A DNA stretch of 62,831 bases from an uncultured Alphaproteobacteria bacterium (GCA_902547955.1 CACCPY010000009.1:1-62831), one strand, 5' to 3'; positions 17,119 through 29,424 are shown, counted from the stretch's first letter. Made by a program: numbers and translations. Notes: generated by a model not told the origin, from the sequence alone.

Positions 17119-18277
17119 AAACTATACATTAAATTTTGGACCACAACATCCAGCCGCCCATGGAGTTTTAAGACTCGTATTGGAGTTGGATGGCGAAGTT
17201 GTGGAAAGAGCAGATCCGCATATTGGTTTGTTACACAGAGGAACTGAAAAACTAATTGAAAATAAAACATACATTCAAGCACTTCCATATTTTGACAGAC
17301 TAGATTACGTTTCGCCTATGTGCCAAGAGCATGCATATTCTCTCGCGATTGAAAAGTTACTCAATGTCCAGGTACCTCTTAGGGGACAATACATAAGAGT
17401 TTTATTTTCTGAAATCACACGAATTTTGAATCATATTTTAAATATTACCACTTTTGCATTAGATGTGGGTGCAATGACCCCATTTCTCTGGTTATTTGAA
17501 GAAAGAGAAGTTTTAATGGAGTTTTATGAAAGGGTTTCTGGCTCAAGGTTGCATTCTGCCTATTTTCGTCCAGGTGGTGTTCATAGAGATCTCCCAGAGG
17601 GTTTAGAAAACGATATAAAAAGTTTTTGTCTAAGATTTCCAAAACATATTGATGATTTAGAAAAGCTGATAGAAGAAAACAGAATTTTTAAACAAAGATC
17701 AGTTGGTATTGGAAAAATATCCACTAATGATGCTTTGAGTTGGGGATTTACTGGTCCATGTCTAAGAGCAACGGGTCTTAATTGGGATCTAAGGAAAAAC
17801 CAACCGTATGATTGTTATGAAAACCTAGAATTCAAGATTCCAACTGGTTCAAGCGGTGATTGTTATGAAAGATTTCTTGTAAGAATTGAGGAAATGCGAC
17901 AGTCTTTATTAATTATTGAGCAGTGTTTAGATCAAATACCAAAAGGAGATTGTATTTCAAGGGATCCAAGAATTGTTCCACCTAAAAGGGTTGATATGAA
18001 GAATTCCATGGAATCTTTAATCAATCACTTTAAGTTATTTACAGAGGGCTTTCATGTTCCAGAGGGTGAAACCTATTTTTCTGTTGAAGCACCGAAGGGA
18101 GAATTTGGTGTTCTTTTACTATCAGATGGATCTAATAAACCTTATAGATGCAAAATTAGAGCACCTGGCTTTTCATTATTACAAGCTACGCAATTTTTAT
18201 CAAAAGGTCATATGCTCTCAGATTTGGTTGCGATAATAGGAAGTCTAGATATTGTATTTGGAGAAATCGATAGATAA
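17105..18277 (+). CDS. nuoD: NADH-quinone oxidoreductase subunit D
   Basis: 390 residues, the 49-kDa subunit, which with NuoB forms the quinone-binding pocket. It derives from a hydrogenase large subunit. [15 protein letters not shown] (about 9-23) contains the loop with the quinone-site histidine, and [24 protein letters not shown] and the C-terminal [22 protein letters not shown] are all conserved. The length is standard for alphaproteobacteria. Confidence 0.97.
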   Translation: MTKTENYTLNFGPQHPAAHGVLRLVLELDGEVVERADPHIGLLHRGTEKLIENKTYIQALPYFDRLDYVSPMCQEHAYSLAIEKLLNVQVPLRGQYIRVLFSEITRILNHILNITTFALDVGAMTPFLWLFEEREVLMEFYERVSGSRLHSAYFRPGGVHRDLPEGLENDIKSFCLRFPKHIDDLEKLIEENRIFKQRSVGIGKISTNDALSWGFTGPCLRATGLNWDLRKNQPYDCYENLEFKIPTGSSGDCYERFLVRIEEMRQSLLIIEQCLDQIPKGDCISRDPRIVPPKRVDMKNSMESLINHFKLFTEGFHVPEGETYFSVEAPKGEFGVLLLSDGSNKPYRCKIRAPGFSLLQATQFLSKGHMLSDLVAIIGSLDIVFGEIDR

Positions 18278-18279
18278 AG

Positions 18280-18870
18280 ATGGATAACAGTTTTAAAAAT
18301 TTTGCTGACGAAAATGTCCAACCAAAAAGTTTTGTGTTTAATAATAATAACCTTGTAAAAGCCAAGGAAATATTAAAAATGTATCCAAAAAATTATAAAG
18401 AAAGCTCAATTATGCCTTTACTATCGATTGCTCAACGTCAAAATGATGGTTGGCTTCCAAAAAAGGCTATAGAATATGTATCAGAGTTTTTAAATGTACC
18501 AGAAATTAAGGTTTTAGAAATTGCAACATTTTACTCTATGTATAATTTATCACCAGTTGGAAAAAATCATATTGAGGTTTGTACTACCTCTCCATGTATG
18601 TTGAGAGGATCTGATGAAATTCTAGAAAGACTAAAAAAACTTACTGGCATTGGCATAGGAGAAGTTTCAAAAGACTGTAATTTTTCTTTGAATAAGGTTG
18701 AATGCCTTGGTGCCTGTGTAAATGCACCAATTGTCAAAATAAATGAAAATTATTATGAAGATCTTACCTTGCAATCTGTGGAAGAATTAATAAATAAGCT
18801 AATTAATAACAAAAAAATAAAAGCAGGACCTCAAACTTCTAGAAAAGGTTCCGAGCCGGGAAAAACATAA
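18280..18870 (+). CDS. nuoE: NADH-quinone oxidoreductase subunit E
   Basis: 196 residues. The 24-kDa thioredoxin-like subunit of the NADH module, holding the off-path [2Fe-2S] cluster N1a. Ligands are C101 and C106 in [10 protein letters not shown] and C142 and C146 in CLGACVNAP. The C-terminal tail with [14 protein letters not shown] is an extension usual in alphaproteobacterial and mitochondrial forms. The stop overlaps the nuoF start by 1 nt. Confidence 0.96.
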   Translation: MDNSFKNFADENVQPKSFVFNNNNLVKAKEILKMYPKNYKESSIMPLLSIAQRQNDGWLPKKAIEYVSEFLNVPEIKVLEIATFYSMYNLSPVGKNHIEVCTTSPCMLRGSDEILERLKKLTGIGIGEVSKDCNFSLNKVECLGACVNAPIVKINENYYEDLTLQSVEELINKLINNKKIKAGPQTSRKGSEPGKT

Positions 18871-20141
18871 TGATAAAAAAAAATAATCGTATCTTCAACA
18901 ACCTTTATGGCTTTGAGAGCCCATATCTTAAATATGCTTCAAAGAGAGGCGACTGGAAAGACACAAAAAAGATTCTTAAAAACAAACCATCATATTTGAT
19001 CGATATAGTCACTAAATCAGGATTAAGAGGAAGGGGTGGGGCCGGTTTTTCAACTGGTATGAAATGGAGTTTTATGCCCAAGGACGGTAATAAACAACAT
19101 TACTTGGTAATTAATGCCGATGAAGGTGAGCCAGGCACGTGTAAAGATAGAGATATTATTAGGAATGAACCTCATAAACTCATTGAGGGTTGTCTTTTGT
19201 CTGCCTACGCCATAAATGCATCTAAATGTTACATTTACATCAGAGGTGAGTTTTTTAATGAAGCAGCTATTTTGCAGAAAGCTATTGATGAGGCTTACGA
19301 GGCAGGTTTTATCGGAAAAAACTCTTGCGGAAGTGATTTTGATTTTGACTTATATCTTCATTATGGTTCAGGTGCATATGTTTGTGGAGAGGAGACCGCT
19401 CTTATAGAAAGTTTAGAAGGCAAAAAGGGCCAGCCCAGGCTTAAACCACCTTTTCCTGCTAACGTAGGACTATATGGCATGCCAACCACTGTCAATAATG
19501 TTGAAACAATAGCTGTTATACCAACAATATTAAGAAAAGGTTCAGATTGGTTTAGTGGTATGGGTACAAAAAATAATAGTGGTTCTAAAATTTTTTGTAT
19601 CTCTGGTCAGGTAAACAAACCATGTAATGTTGAAGAGGAGCTAGGTGTACCATTAAAATATCTTATACAAAAATATGCTGGAGATGTAATCGGTGGTTGG
19701 AATAACTTATTAGCAGTCGTCCCAGGTGGTTCCTCTGTACCATTACTCCCAAAACATGTTTGTGAGGATGTGCTGATGGACTTTGACTCTCTTAAAAACT
19801 CCGGCTCAGGATTAGGTACAGCAGGTATAATTGTAATTAATAAACAAACTAATATTGTTAAGTTTATAGCTAGACTATCAGAGTTCTATAAACACGAATC
19901 TTGCGGCCAATGCACACCTTGTAGAGAGGGTACGGGTTGGTTGATGAGAATGATGGATAGAATAGTTCATGGTAATGTCTCGGAAGATGAAATAGAACTT
20001 CTTGAGGAAGTAACCCATCAAATTGAGGGACATACAATCTGTGCACTTGGAGACGCAGCGGCATGGCCGATTCAAGGATTGTTGAAACACTTTAAAAATG
20101 ATATTCTTAAATCCATTGAAAAAAAATCTAAGGTCGCATAA
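18870..20141 (+). CDS. nuoF: NADH-quinone oxidoreductase subunit F
   Basis: 423 residues. The 51-kDa subunit that oxidises [20 protein letters not shown] is the NADH/FMN glycine-rich loop, [15 protein letters not shown] binds FMN, and C345, C348 and C351 in [11 protein letters not shown] plus a later cysteine in [13 protein letters not shown] hold cluster N3. Together with NuoE and NuoG it makes the input module. One-nt overlaps on both sides. Confidence 0.97.
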   Translation: MIKKNNRIFNNLYGFESPYLKYASKRGDWKDTKKILKNKPSYLIDIVTKSGLRGRGGAGFSTGMKWSFMPKDGNKQHYLVINADEGEPGTCKDRDIIRNEPHKLIEGCLLSAYAINASKCYIYIRGEFFNEAAILQKAIDEAYEAGFIGKNSCGSDFDFDLYLHYGSGAYVCGEETALIESLEGKKGQPRLKPPFPANVGLYGMPTTVNNVETIAVIPTILRKGSDWFSGMGTKNNSGSKIFCISGQVNKPCNVEEELGVPLKYLIQKYAGDVIGGWNNLLAVVPGGSSVPLLPKHVCEDVLMDFDSLKNSGSGLGTAGIIVINKQTNIVKFIARLSEFYKHESCGQCTPCREGTGWLMRMMDRIVHGNVSEDEIELLEEVTHQIEGHTICALGDAAAWPIQGLLKHFKNDILKSIEKKSKVA

Positions 20142-22180
20142 TGGTTGAAATTTTTATAAACGGAAAACCCTTTGAGGTTGAAGACGGTATAACAGTAATC
20201 CAAGCTTGTGAACAAGCAGGTGAGGAGATTCCTAGATTTTGTTATCATGAAAAGTTATCCATTGCAGGTAATTGCAGAATGTGTTTAGTTGAAATGGAGA
20301 ATTCTGCAAAACCTGTCGCTTCATGTGCAATGCCTGTAGCAAAAGGGATGAAAATTAAAACAAATTCTGAAATGGTAATGAAAGCGAGAAAAGGTGTGAT
20401 GGAGTTTTTGCTAATTAATCATCCACTCGATTGTCCAATTTGTGATCAAGGAGGTGAGTGTGATCTTCAAGATCAGGCTATGGCTTACGGTAGCGGGATA
20501 GGAAGATATGTAGAACAAAAAAGGGCAGTTAAAGATAAAAACTTAGGACCTTTAATTCAAACACATATGACTAGATGTATACATTGTACAAGGTGTATCA
20601 GGTTCGCAGAGGAAGTAGCTGGAAATGACCAGCTAGGTTCCTTAAATAGGGGTGAAGATACAGAAATAACAAGTTTTTTAGAAAAATCAATTGATTCAGA
20701 GATGTCAGCCAATGTAATAGATTTGTGTCCTGTAGGTGCTTTAACATCAAAGCCTTATGAGTTCTTAGCCAGACCCTGGGAATTAAAAAAAACACAAACT
20801 ATTGATGTTTTTGATGCAGTGGGGAGCAACGTAAGAATTGACTCTAAAGGAGATCAAATTTTAAGAGTGCTTCCCAGAATAAACGAAGAAATAAATGACG
20901 AGTGGATATCAGACAAAACCAGATTTGCATACGATGGTCTAAATTTTCAAAGAATAAATAAATTTTATATGAGGGACTCGAATAACAAGCTAACAGAGAG
21001 TTCCGAGGAGGATGCAATTCAGCTAATCAATAGCAGGTTACAAACTAAAAATAAAAACGATATAGCATCAATTGTAGGGAATTCAGTTGATTGTGAATCA
21101 ATTTTCTCTTTCAAACTTTTATTGGATAAAATTGGTGCTTTAAATTATGATTGTAGACAAGACGAGTCATTTTTTTTACCAAATCAAAGGTCATCCTATA
21201 TTTTTAACAGCACAATCAGTGGAATCGATGAATCCGATCTTTGTATTTTAATTGGAACCGATATAAAGAAAGAAGCTCCTGTGCTTTCTTCCAGAATACG
21301 TCAAAGATTTTTAAATTACGAAAAATCTTATCAAATCTTGAGAATTGGCAAACAGAATAAAACGATCTTCAATACAATTGACCTTGGAATTGATTCTAAA
21401 TCCTTGTTAAAATTAAAAGAAAAAAAATACACAGAAATCTTAAAAAAATCAAAAAAACCCATGTTTATTCTTGGTCAGGGGGCAATGTGCGCTGAAGATT
21501 CTGAGTCTATATTCAACTATTCTTTAATGGTTTACCATAAATACTCTAAGAACGATAAATGGAACGGTTTTAACATTCTTCAAAATTATGCGGGTAGAGT
21601 GGGGGGATTAGATTTGGGTTTTTTTAATAAAAAAAATGTAATTTCTAGATCGATGATAAAGAAAATTTACAGTGGGAAATTTAAAACACTTTTTTTGTTG
21701 AGTGCCGATGAATTAGATTTTGAAAAAATACCAAAGAATACTTTTGTGATTTACTTCGGTCACCATGGGGACAGAGCAGTAAAACGAGCGGATTTGATAA
21801 TCCCAATAAGTTGTTTTACAGAGAAAGAGGGTATTTACGTTAACCTTGAGGGACGACCTCAAATTTCTAGACAAATAAAACTACCCTTACCAGATGTCAA
21901 CCATTTTTCAGATTTCATCAAAAAAATAAGCCACGCTTTAAACGTTGATTTAAATTTTAAAAGCTTTGATGATCTAAGACAACTAATGTTTCATCATAAT
22001 GAACATTTATCAAGAATTAATAAAATTTCCTATTCAAAACTTCATAAAGAAAAAAAAGTTAAAAACAACCTTTTGAACACAGAAATTTTCTCACCAATTA
22101 AAAACTTTTATATGACGGATTCTGTCAGTAGAAGTTCTCCAATTATGTCTGAATGTTCGCTAAACTTTTTTTCAAAATAA
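20141..22180 (+). CDS. nuoG: NADH-quinone oxidoreductase subunit G
   Basis: 679 residues. The N-terminal ferredoxin-like domain has C34, C45, C48 and C62 for [2Fe-2S] N1b. [20 protein letters not shown] and [15 protein letters not shown] follow for N4 and N5. The C-terminal half is a molybdopterin-oxidoreductase-like fold without the cofactor, and it is the most diverged part here. The length is close to that of alphaproteobacterial homologues (about 680-690). Confidence 0.95.
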   Translation: MVEIFINGKPFEVEDGITVIQACEQAGEEIPRFCYHEKLSIAGNCRMCLVEMENSAKPVASCAMPVAKGMKIKTNSEMVMKARKGVMEFLLINHPLDCPICDQGGECDLQDQAMAYGSGIGRYVEQKRAVKDKNLGPLIQTHMTRCIHCTRCIRFAEEVAGNDQLGSLNRGEDTEITSFLEKSIDSEMSANVIDLCPVGALTSKPYEFLARPWELKKTQTIDVFDAVGSNVRIDSKGDQILRVLPRINEEINDEWISDKTRFAYDGLNFQRINKFYMRDSNNKLTESSEEDAIQLINSRLQTKNKNDIASIVGNSVDCESIFSFKLLLDKIGALNYDCRQDESFFLPNQRSSYIFNSTISGIDESDLCILIGTDIKKEAPVLSSRIRQRFLNYEKSYQILRIGKQNKTIFNTIDLGIDSKSLLKLKEKKYTEILKKSKKPMFILGQGAMCAEDSESIFNYSLMVYHKYSKNDKWNGFNILQNYAGRVGGLDLGFFNKKNVISRSMIKKIYSGKFKTLFLLSADELDFEKIPKNTFVIYFGHHGDRAVKRADLIIPISCFTEKEGIYVNLEGRPQISRQIKLPLPDVNHFSDFIKKISHALNVDLNFKSFDDLRQLMFHHNEHLSRINKISYSKLHKEKKVKNNLLNTEIFSPIKNFYMTDSVSRSSPIMSECSLNFFSK

Positions 22181-22196
22181 ATCAATTAATCAGATA

Positions 22197-23171
22197 ATGC
22201 TTTACGAAATCCTAATTATAATCCTTAAAGTCTTTATCATTATCATTCCGCTGATGGTTTCCATCGCATATTTGACATATTTTGAGAGAAAAGTGATTGG
22301 TGCGATTCAACTTAGAAAAGGACCTAATGTTGTTGGTCCATTTGGTTTGTTTCAGCCGATTGCTGATGGAATAAAGTTGTTAACTAAAGAAACAATTTTT
22401 CCTCAAAACGCTAACAAGTTCATATTTGCTTTCTCCCCAATCCTTACGTTTGCTTTGGCTCTTTTAAGTTGGGCTGTAATCCCCATAGATTACAAAGTAG
22501 TTCTTTCAGATATTAACGTAGGCATAATGTATATATTTGCAATCTCCTCTCTAGGTATTTATGGAATTATAATGGCTGGATGGTCAAGTAATTCAAGGTA
22601 TGCATTTCTTGGTGCTTTAAGATCAGCAGCACAGATGATTTCGTATGAGGTTTCTATTGGTTTGATTATTATTTCTATACTTTTAACAGCAGGAAGTTTA
22701 AATTTGTCGGAAATAGTTTTGAGTCAAGAAAATTATTGGTACATAATTCCACATTTTCCAATGTTTTTAATTTTTTTTATTTCTACTCTTGCTGAAACTA
22801 ATAGGGCGCCGTTCGACTTGCCTGAAGCTGAATCAGAGCTAGTTGCTGGCTATAATGTTGAATATTCGTCGATGACTTTTGGTCTTTTCTTTCTTGGAGA
22901 ATATGGGAATATGATTCTAATGAGTGCAATGACCACTATTTTATTTTTAGGTGGGTGGTTACCACCTTTAAATAATGATTTCTTTAATTTAATACCTGGT
23001 TTTGTCTGGTTTATGCTTAAAGTCTCATTCCTTTTGTTTGTATTTTTGTGGGTTAGGGCAACACTTCCAAGATATAGATATGATCAGTTGATGAGTTTAG
23101 GATGGAAGTTATTTCTTCCTTTATCTTTGTTTTGGATTATAATCACATCAATAGTGCTTTACTATTATTAA
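22197..23171 (+). CDS. nuoH: NADH-quinone oxidoreductase subunit H
   Basis: 324 residues, about eight transmembrane helices. This subunit links the peripheral arm to the membrane arm and forms part of the quinone chamber and the E-channel. [20 protein letters not shown] (about 28-47) and [20 protein letters not shown] are the two family signatures with the charged residues of the coupling path. It starts 16 nt after nuoG. Confidence 0.97.
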   Translation: MLYEILIIILKVFIIIIPLMVSIAYLTYFERKVIGAIQLRKGPNVVGPFGLFQPIADGIKLLTKETIFPQNANKFIFAFSPILTFALALLSWAVIPIDYKVVLSDINVGIMYIFAISSLGIYGIIMAGWSSNSRYAFLGALRSAAQMISYEVSIGLIIISILLTAGSLNLSEIVLSQENYWYIIPHFPMFLIFFISTLAETNRAPFDLPEAESELVAGYNVEYSSMTFGLFFLGEYGNMILMSAMTTILFLGGWLPPLNNDFFNLIPGFVWFMLKVSFLLFVFLWVRATLPRYRYDQLMSLGWKLFLPLSLFWIIITSIVLYYY

Positions 23172-23184
23172 GAAGGTAAAAAAA

Positions 23185-23682
23185 TTGAAAAATCTTAAAA
23201 ATTTTTTCTTTATTCTAAAAGAGTTACTTTTAATAGAAATCCTCTCAGGAATGTTTCTGACACTTAAGTACTTTTTTAAACCCAAGGTTACCATAAATTA
23301 TCCTTTTGAAAAAGGATATCTAAGTTCAAGATTTAGAGGTGAACATGCTTTGAGAAGATACGATTCTGGAGAGGAAAGATGCATTGCTTGTAAGCTTTGC
23401 GAAGCTGTTTGTCCTGCTCAAGCAATTACCATAGAGGCTGAGCCAAGAAAAGATGGTTCCAGAAAAACAACAAGATATGATATAGATATGACAAAGTGCA
23501 TTTATTGCGGATATTGTCAAGAATCTTGTCCGGTCGATGCAATAGTTGAGGGTCCCAACTTTGAGTTTGCTACAGAAACTAGAGAAGAATTAATATATGA
23601 TAAGGATAAATTACTGGAAAATGGTGACAGATGGGAGCTTGAAATAAGAAAAAATCTTGAGAAGGAATCAAGATATTTATGA
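23185..23682 (+). CDS. nuoI: NADH-quinone oxidoreductase subunit I
   Basis: 165 residues from a TTG start (23185-23187) preceded by AGAAGGT. An amphipathic N-terminus is followed by two ferredoxin-type clusters: C66, C69, C72, C76 ([13 protein letters not shown]) and C105, C108, C111, C115 ([13 protein letters not shown]), which bind N6a and N6b. These pass electrons from NuoG to N2 in NuoB. A 4-nt overlap with nuoJ. Confidence 0.96.
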   Translation: MKNLKNFFFILKELLLIEILSGMFLTLKYFFKPKVTINYPFEKGYLSSRFRGEHALRRYDSGEERCIACKLCEAVCPAQAITIEAEPRKDGSRKTTRYDIDMTKCIYCGYCQESCPVDAIVEGPNFEFATETREELIYDKDKLLENGDRWELEIRKNLEKESRYL

Positions 23683-24263
23683 CGATTTATTTTTTTTATT
23701 TTTTCTCTTTTTTAATTATATCCTCTAGTATTTTGGTGATCTCTTCAAATAATGCAGTTCATTCTGTACTTTACTTAATCTTTACTTTTTTCAATTCAGC
23801 AATATTGTTTCTCTTAATGAATGCAGAGTTTTTAGCAATGACAATAGTCATAGTTTATGTTGGTGCAATCGCAGTATTATTTTTGTTTGTTGTTATGATG
23901 CTAAATATCACTGAATCCGAAATTAAAGAAGGTTTTTTAAAATATTTTCCTTTTGGACTAATTTTGATAGCTATTTTTATTAGTGAGTTATTTTTAGTAT
24001 TTAATTTCCAAAATTTTCCCATACCTGAAAACGTTAAAATAAATGTAAATGAAGCGATGTTGACAGAATCAAGCAATACAAAACTTATAGGACTTTTTCT
24101 TTACACAGATTATTTTATTATTTTTCAAATATCTGGTTTTATCCTTTTATTAGCAATGATTGGTGCTATTGTTCTGGCTCAAAGTGATGAAAGAAAATTA
24201 AAATCGACGTCATCAATTAATCAAAAAAAAGTTAGAAAAAAAGATATTATTAAACTAAATTAA
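23679..24263 (+). CDS. nuoJ: NADH-quinone oxidoreductase subunit J
   Basis: 194 residues, five predicted transmembrane helices. The third helix contains the pi-bulge region of complex [20 protein letters not shown] (about 58-76), which is the most conserved stretch. The C-terminus is a short basic cytoplasmic tail. It follows nuoI with a 4-nt overlap and precedes nuoK by 9 nt. Confidence 0.94.
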   Translation: MTIYFFYFFSFLIISSSILVISSNNAVHSVLYLIFTFFNSAILFLLMNAEFLAMTIVIVYVGAIAVLFLFVVMMLNITESEIKEGFLKYFPFGLILIAIFISELFLVFNFQNFPIPENVKINVNEAMLTESSNTKLIGLFLYTDYFIIFQISGFILLLAMIGAIVLAQSDERKLKSTSSINQKKVRKKDIIKLN

Positions 24264-24272
24264 AGTTAGACT

Positions 24273-24575
24273 ATGGAACCTTTTAATTTTCTTATCTTGT
24301 CTTCATTACTATTTTCTGTTGGCTTTTTAGGTATCTTCATTAATCGAAAAAACCTTATTACTATTCTTATGTCTATTGAATTAATGTTACTCTCTGCAAA
24401 TATAAATTTTATTGGATTTTCAGACCTTCTTGGCGATCTGTCTGGACAAATTTTTTCTTTGTTTATATTAGTAGTAGCAGCAGCAGAAGCAGCGATTGGT
24501 TTAGCAATTCTTACCATATTTTTTAAAAAATCAAATTCAATTAGTGTTGACTCAATAAATAGATTAAAGGGATAA
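24273..24575 (+). CDS. nuoK: NADH-quinone oxidoreductase subunit K
   Basis: 100 residues, three transmembrane helices. Two buried glutamates needed for proton transfer are in [13 protein letters not shown] (E at about 36) and [17 protein letters not shown] (E at about 72). Homologous to MrpC of cation antiporters. Spacer of 4 nt to nuoL. Confidence 0.96.
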   Translation: MEPFNFLILSSLLFSVGFLGIFINRKNLITILMSIELMLLSANINFIGFSDLLGDLSGQIFSLFILVVAAAEAAIGLAILTIFFKKSNSISVDSINRLKG

Positions 24576-24579
24576 AGCT

Positions 24580-26502
24580 TTGTTTTTTCTATCAATATTT
24601 ATTCCATTAATAAGCTATCTTTTTTGCGTAATTTTCAAAAGCTATTTAAGTGGTAAGCAAATAAGTTTAATTTCCTGTGGTTTATTATCAATTGCAACAA
24701 CTTTGTCATTGATTTCATTTTATTTTTTTCACATTAATGGTGATTCAGTAGTTTTGATAAGTAACTGGATTTCCTCAGGTAGCTTTAGTGTGGATTGGTC
24801 TATAAACTTCAATCTTCTTAGTTGTTCAATGGTCCTAATGGTAAATTTTGTTTCTACTTTGATACACATTTATTCAGTAGGTTATATGAATAAAGATCCT
24901 AAAAGAAGCACTTTTATGGGCTATTTAGGTCTTTTTACTTTTTTTATGTTGTTGTTAGTTTCATCTAATAACCTTCTGCAATTATTTCTCGGTTGGGAGG
25001 GAGTAGGCCTTACATCCTATCTTTTGATAGGTTTTTGGAATTACAAAAACTCTGCAAACGATGCAGCTATTAAGGCGTTCGTTGTTAATAGAATCGGAGA
25101 TTTTGGACTTTTGCTTGCTATTTTTACAATTTTTGTGGTTTTTGGAACATTAAATATTAATGAGATAATGATTTTGGTAAACTCATACTCAGACTCTTAT
25201 TTTAATTTTTTAGGTATAAAAATTCATTCTATTACTCTTATTAGTGTTTTGTTATTTATTGGATGTATGGGAAAATCTGCCCAATTCGGTCTTCACACCT
25301 GGTTACCCGATGCTATGGAGGGCCCAACTCCAGTCTCAGCTCTAATACATGCTGCAACTATGGTAACAGCCGGAGTTTTTCTCTTAATTTTAATGTCTCC
25401 ATTAATAGAGGTTTCAGAATTTGCGAGTAAATTGATATTAATTGTTGGTTCTTTAACTTGTATTTTTGCTGCTTCGGTAGCAATTTTCCAAAATGATATC
25501 AAAAAAATAATCGCTTATTCAACATGTAGCCAACTTGGTTACATGTTTATGGCTGTTGGGGCTTCTGCTTATTCTTTGGCATACTTTCATTTGATCTCTC
25601 ACGCCTTTTTTAAAGCACTACTTTTTTTAGGTGCAGGATCAGTGATTCATTCAATGTCTGATGAACAAAATATTAAAAATATGGGCGGTTTATATAATAA
25701 GATTCCATTAACTTACTTAACAATGATTATAGGTTCTCTATCACTAATTGGAGTTCCATTTTTTAGTGGTTATTTTTCAAAAGATCTGATTCTAGAAACA
25801 TTATTTCTAAGAGATTCTGAATTATCCTCATATGCTTTCTTAACAGGTTTACTTGCTGTTCTTTTTACAACATTATATTCTTTACGATTGATAATATATG
25901 TTTTTCATAGGAAAAGTATGGCCGATGAGAAAGTTGTAGCTCATATTCATGAGTCCCCATTTATAATGACCTTTCCACTTATTGTATTATCAATTTTTGC
26001 AATATTCTTTGGAATGTTTTCAAATTCATATTTTATTGGTAGTGATTACTTAAGTGTTTGGTCTGAAATTATCTTCGTTGATAAATCATTTAATGAAAAC
26101 TTTATATATGAAAATATGCCAATATTTTATAAGAAGTTACCACTTATTATTATTATATGCGGTATTATCATTTCTTACTTAATTTACTTTTCCTTTGATA
26201 AGTTTCTCCCAGTTATAAAAAATAGGTTACGTATAGTACATAATTTCTTTAAAAATAAATGGTATATTGACGAAATATATAAAAAAACATTTGTTTTTCT
26301 TGCATTTTATCTAGGTAAAGGTTTTTGGAAATCTGTTGATAGAGATCTTATAGACAACTTGGGACCGAATGGAATGAGTAAATTTGTAAGTTCTATCGGC
26401 CTTATCGTTTCCAAAATGCAATCTGGTTATTTATATCACTACGTTTTGTCAATAATTATAGGACTCACATTGTTAATTAGTTTGTATACTTATATCTTCT
26501 GA
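24580..26502 (+). CDS. nuoL: NADH-quinone oxidoreductase subunit L
   Basis: 640 residues, 14-16 transmembrane helices. The distal antiporter-like proton-pumping subunit, with a C-terminal amphipathic helix along the membrane arm. GWEGVGLTSYLLIGFW and FGLHTWLPDAMEGPTPVSAL carry the key glutamate and lysine/histidine path. It starts with TTG at 24580, 4 nt after nuoK; no better in-frame ATG is nearby and the N-terminus matches the first helix. The stop overlaps the nuoM start by 1 nt. Confidence 0.96.
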   Translation: MFFLSIFIPLISYLFCVIFKSYLSGKQISLISCGLLSIATTLSLISFYFFHINGDSVVLISNWISSGSFSVDWSINFNLLSCSMVLMVNFVSTLIHIYSVGYMNKDPKRSTFMGYLGLFTFFMLLLVSSNNLLQLFLGWEGVGLTSYLLIGFWNYKNSANDAAIKAFVVNRIGDFGLLLAIFTIFVVFGTLNINEIMILVNSYSDSYFNFLGIKIHSITLISVLLFIGCMGKSAQFGLHTWLPDAMEGPTPVSALIHAATMVTAGVFLLILMSPLIEVSEFASKLILIVGSLTCIFAASVAIFQNDIKKIIAYSTCSQLGYMFMAVGASAYSLAYFHLISHAFFKALLFLGAGSVIHSMSDEQNIKNMGGLYNKIPLTYLTMIIGSLSLIGVPFFSGYFSKDLILETLFLRDSELSSYAFLTGLLAVLFTTLYSLRLIIYVFHRKSMADEKVVAHIHESPFIMTFPLIVLSIFAIFFGMFSNSYFIGSDYLSVWSEIIFVDKSFNENFIYENMPIFYKKLPLIIIICGIIISYLIYFSFDKFLPVIKNRLRIVHNFFKNKWYIDEIYKKTFVFLAFYLGKGFWKSVDRDLIDNLGPNGMSKFVSSIGLIVSKMQSGYLYHYVLSIIIGLTLLISLYTYIF

Positions 26503-27983
26503 TGTCAAATCTACCTATTTTACCAATTTTAATTTCCATACCTTTAATTGGTCTGATTTTTATTTTGTTATCATCCGAAAATGATGAGTTCGCTCTTCAG
26601 TCAAAAAGATCAGCATTGTGGACATCAATTAGTAATTTTCTCCTTTCCTTATATCTTCCTTTAAATTTTGACAAAAGTATTCCGCATTTCCAATTTGTGA
26701 ATTCTTTTGGGTGGTTTAACAGTGATAATTTAAAATTTTCTCTGGGAGTTGACGGACTTTCTATGCCTTTCATAGTGTTATCAACTTTTTTAATTTTGCT
26801 TTGTGTAATTTTTCTTTATCCTCAAAAAAAAAAAAATATGAGAATGTACTTAGCTTCTTTTATTTTACTCGAATCATTTCTGATTGGCACATTTAGTTCA
26901 ATAGATCTATTTTCTTTTTATATATTTTTTGAGTCTATTCTGATTCCAATGTATTTGATTATAGGTTTTTGGGGTGGGGAGAGAAGAATTTACTCAGCCT
27001 ATAAGTTTTTTTTGTACACTTTACTTGGATCTGTACTGATGTTGTTGGCTATAATCTTTTTATACCAAGAATTTGGAACAACAAGTATTCCTAGGTTATT
27101 TGACTTTTCCCTTCCTTTTTATATTCAAGTTTGGTTGTGGTTAGCATTTTTTGCTTCTTTCGCTGTAAAAATTCCGATGTGGCCGTTTCACACCTGGCTT
27201 CCCGACGCACATGTTGAGGCTCCTACTGAGGGTTCTGTAATTCTTGCAGGAATCTTACTAAAGTTAGGTGGCTATGGTTTTATAAGGTTTAACCTCTCTA
27301 TTCTTCCAGATGCATCAATTTTTTTCACTCCTTTCATTTACTTTTTATCCGTTATCGCTATTATTTACACTTCTCTAATAGCCTTGGTTCAGGAGGATAT
27401 GAAAAAACTTATTGCTTATTCCTCTGTAGCACATATGGGGTTTGTTACACTCGGAATATTCTCTTCAAATCTGCAAGGGTTACACGGTGCAATTATACAA
27501 ATGATTTCTCATGGAATAATTTCTGCTGCATTATTTTTCAGTATAGGCTCTATTTATAATAGATATAAAACAAAAGAAATAAATTTTTACGGAGGTTTAG
27601 GACATAAAATGTCAAAATTTTCTGTTTTTTTTCTTATTTTTACCTTGGGAGCCATCGGATTTCCAGGAACCTCAGGGTTTATTGGAGAATATTTAACACT
27701 TTTATCGGTTTACAGTAAAAGTACACTAGTTGCTTTTTTGTCAGCTACTGGGGTGGTTCTAGCAGCATCCTACATGTTAATTTTATATAAACGAGTGTTT
27801 TTAGGTGTTGTTAACGAAAGAATAGAGAAAAAAACTGAGAGATTAAATATCTTTGAGATATTGACCTATTCAATATTAGCAGTTGTAATTTTTATTTTTG
27901 GAATTAAACCTAATTTAATACTCGATTACACATCATCTTCACTTGAAAGGATAATAAAATTGTATCCCATATCAATTTTTTAG
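26502..27983 (+). CDS. nuoM: NADH-quinone oxidoreductase subunit M
   Basis: 493 residues, 14 transmembrane helices, the central antiporter-like pump. FYIFFESILIPMYLIIGFWG contains the conserved glutamate, and FHTWLPDAHVEAPTEGSVI is the family signature. A 13-nt A run at 26824-26836 within codons for lysines is a possible slippage site. It ends 12 nt before nuoN. Confidence 0.97.
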   Translation: MSNLPILPILISIPLIGLIFILLSSENDEFALQSKRSALWTSISNFLLSLYLPLNFDKSIPHFQFVNSFGWFNSDNLKFSLGVDGLSMPFIVLSTFLILLCVIFLYPQKKKNMRMYLASFILLESFLIGTFSSIDLFSFYIFFESILIPMYLIIGFWGGERRIYSAYKFFLYTLLGSVLMLLAIIFLYQEFGTTSIPRLFDFSLPFYIQVWLWLAFFASFAVKIPMWPFHTWLPDAHVEAPTEGSVILAGILLKLGGYGFIRFNLSILPDASIFFTPFIYFLSVIAIIYTSLIALVQEDMKKLIAYSSVAHMGFVTLGIFSSNLQGLHGAIIQMISHGIISAALFFSIGSIYNRYKTKEINFYGGLGHKMSKFSVFFLIFTLGAIGFPGTSGFIGEYLTLLSVYSKSTLVAFLSATGVVLAASYMLILYKRVFLGVVNERIEKKTERLNIFEILTYSILAVVIFIFGIKPNLILDYTSSSLERIIKLYPISIF

Positions 27984-27995
27984 AGGACCGAAATC

Positions 27996-29423
27996 GTGAT
28001 TTATATTCCTGAAGTTTTTATGTCAATAGGATTTCTAATAATTCTTATAATTTCAGTTTTTGTAAAAAAAAATCAAAATATTGTTCTTGGTTATTTATCT
28101 TTACTTCTTATCTTTCTAACTCAATTTTTTGTTCTTAAAGATATTTTTCTTTTTGAGGAAATTTTTAATAACTTTTTTGTTATTGATTCATTTGGCTCTT
28201 TTCTTAAGTCGGTGATTTTAATATGTGCTGGCTTTGTAATCTATTTTTATATAATTGTAAAAAATGATTCATCTCTAAATCGCTCAGAATTTTCTATGAT
28301 AATATTGATTTCCATAATTGGAATGATGTTGATGGTATCATCAAATGATTTGTTATCTTTGTTTGTTTCTATTGAATTACAAAGTTTAGCATTGTATATA
28401 CTGGTTTCCTTTTCAAAGGAAGATTTTAATTCATCTGAAGCTGGGGTAAAATACTTTGTGATAGGAAGTCTTTCTACCTGCATTTTCCTTTTTGGGTCGA
28501 GTTTAATTTATGGTTTAGTTGGATCAACAAATTTCTCAGAGATAAGTCAATTTATGTCTGATCAATATTCTGTGCCTTTATTGTTAGTTGTAGGGTTAAT
28601 ATTTATCCTCGTATCTTTATCCTTAAAAATTTCTGCAGCCCCCTTTCACATGTGGACCCCTGATGTTTATCAAGGATCTCCATCTTTGGTAACTGCTTTT
28701 TTATCAACAGCACCCAAAGTAGCTGTTTTTGGTGTTTTGATAAGAGTCTTAGTTTATCCTTTTGGAGAAATAATTGTAGATTGGGGTAAAATACTGGTTA
28801 TTCTCTCAATTTTTTCCATGTTGATCGGTTCTTTAGGAGCTTTAAGACAAGATGATTTAAAAAGATTGATGGCATATAGTACAATTAATCATATAGGCTT
28901 TATTTTAATGGGATTGGTACCTGGATCTGAGGATGGAATTACTGCTATTTGTATATACTTAATATTCTATATAACTATGAATCTTGGTGTTTTTCTTTTT
29001 ATTCTTAATATGAAAAGAGATCAACTAAATGTGACAAAGATCAAAGATCTCTCTGGACTTTACAAAACTGAACCACTTATTGCGGGTTGTTTAGCATTAC
29101 TTTTTTTTTCAATGGCTGGTATTCCGCCACTAGCAGGTTTTATTAGTAAACTTTTAATTTTGAATATTGTTATTGATAATAATTTATTTTTTCTAGCTAT
29201 TATTGCAGTAATTACATCAGTAATATCAGCTTTTTATTATATAAGATTAGTTAAATCCATGTTTTTTGATTCTCCTACTGAAGAATTAGATTTACTTACA
29301 AATTCGCAATCTAAATTATTGTTATCAATTTTTGGATTATTTAATTTATCGGTAATCTTTTACCCACAATTTTTTTTGAATTTATGTGCATCAATTACAT
29401 TATCACTTTTTGCATTAAGATAG
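27996..29423 (+). CDS. nuoN: NADH-quinone oxidoreductase subunit N
   Basis: 475 residues from a GTG start (27996-27998) after TAGAGGACCG. About 14 transmembrane helices; the third antiporter-like pump, nearest the quinone site. SIELQSLALYILVSF and APFHMWTPDVYQGSP are signatures with the pump glutamate and lysine. It is the last complex I gene. The biotin ligase begins 1 nt after its stop, so transcription most likely continues. Confidence 0.97.
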   Translation: MIYIPEVFMSIGFLIILIISVFVKKNQNIVLGYLSLLLIFLTQFFVLKDIFLFEEIFNNFFVIDSFGSFLKSVILICAGFVIYFYIIVKNDSSLNRSEFSMIILISIIGMMLMVSSNDLLSLFVSIELQSLALYILVSFSKEDFNSSEAGVKYFVIGSLSTCIFLFGSSLIYGLVGSTNFSEISQFMSDQYSVPLLLVVGLIFILVSLSLKISAAPFHMWTPDVYQGSPSLVTAFLSTAPKVAVFGVLIRVLVYPFGEIIVDWGKILVILSIFSMLIGSLGALRQDDLKRLMAYSTINHIGFILMGLVPGSEDGITAICIYLIFYITMNLGVFLFILNMKRDQLNVTKIKDLSGLYKTEPLIAGCLALLFFSMAGIPPLAGFISKLLILNIVIDNNLFFLAIIAVITSVISAFYYIRLVKSMFFDSPTEELDLLTNSQSKLLLSIFGLFNLSVIFYPQFFLNLCASITLSLFALR

Positions 29424-29424
29424 A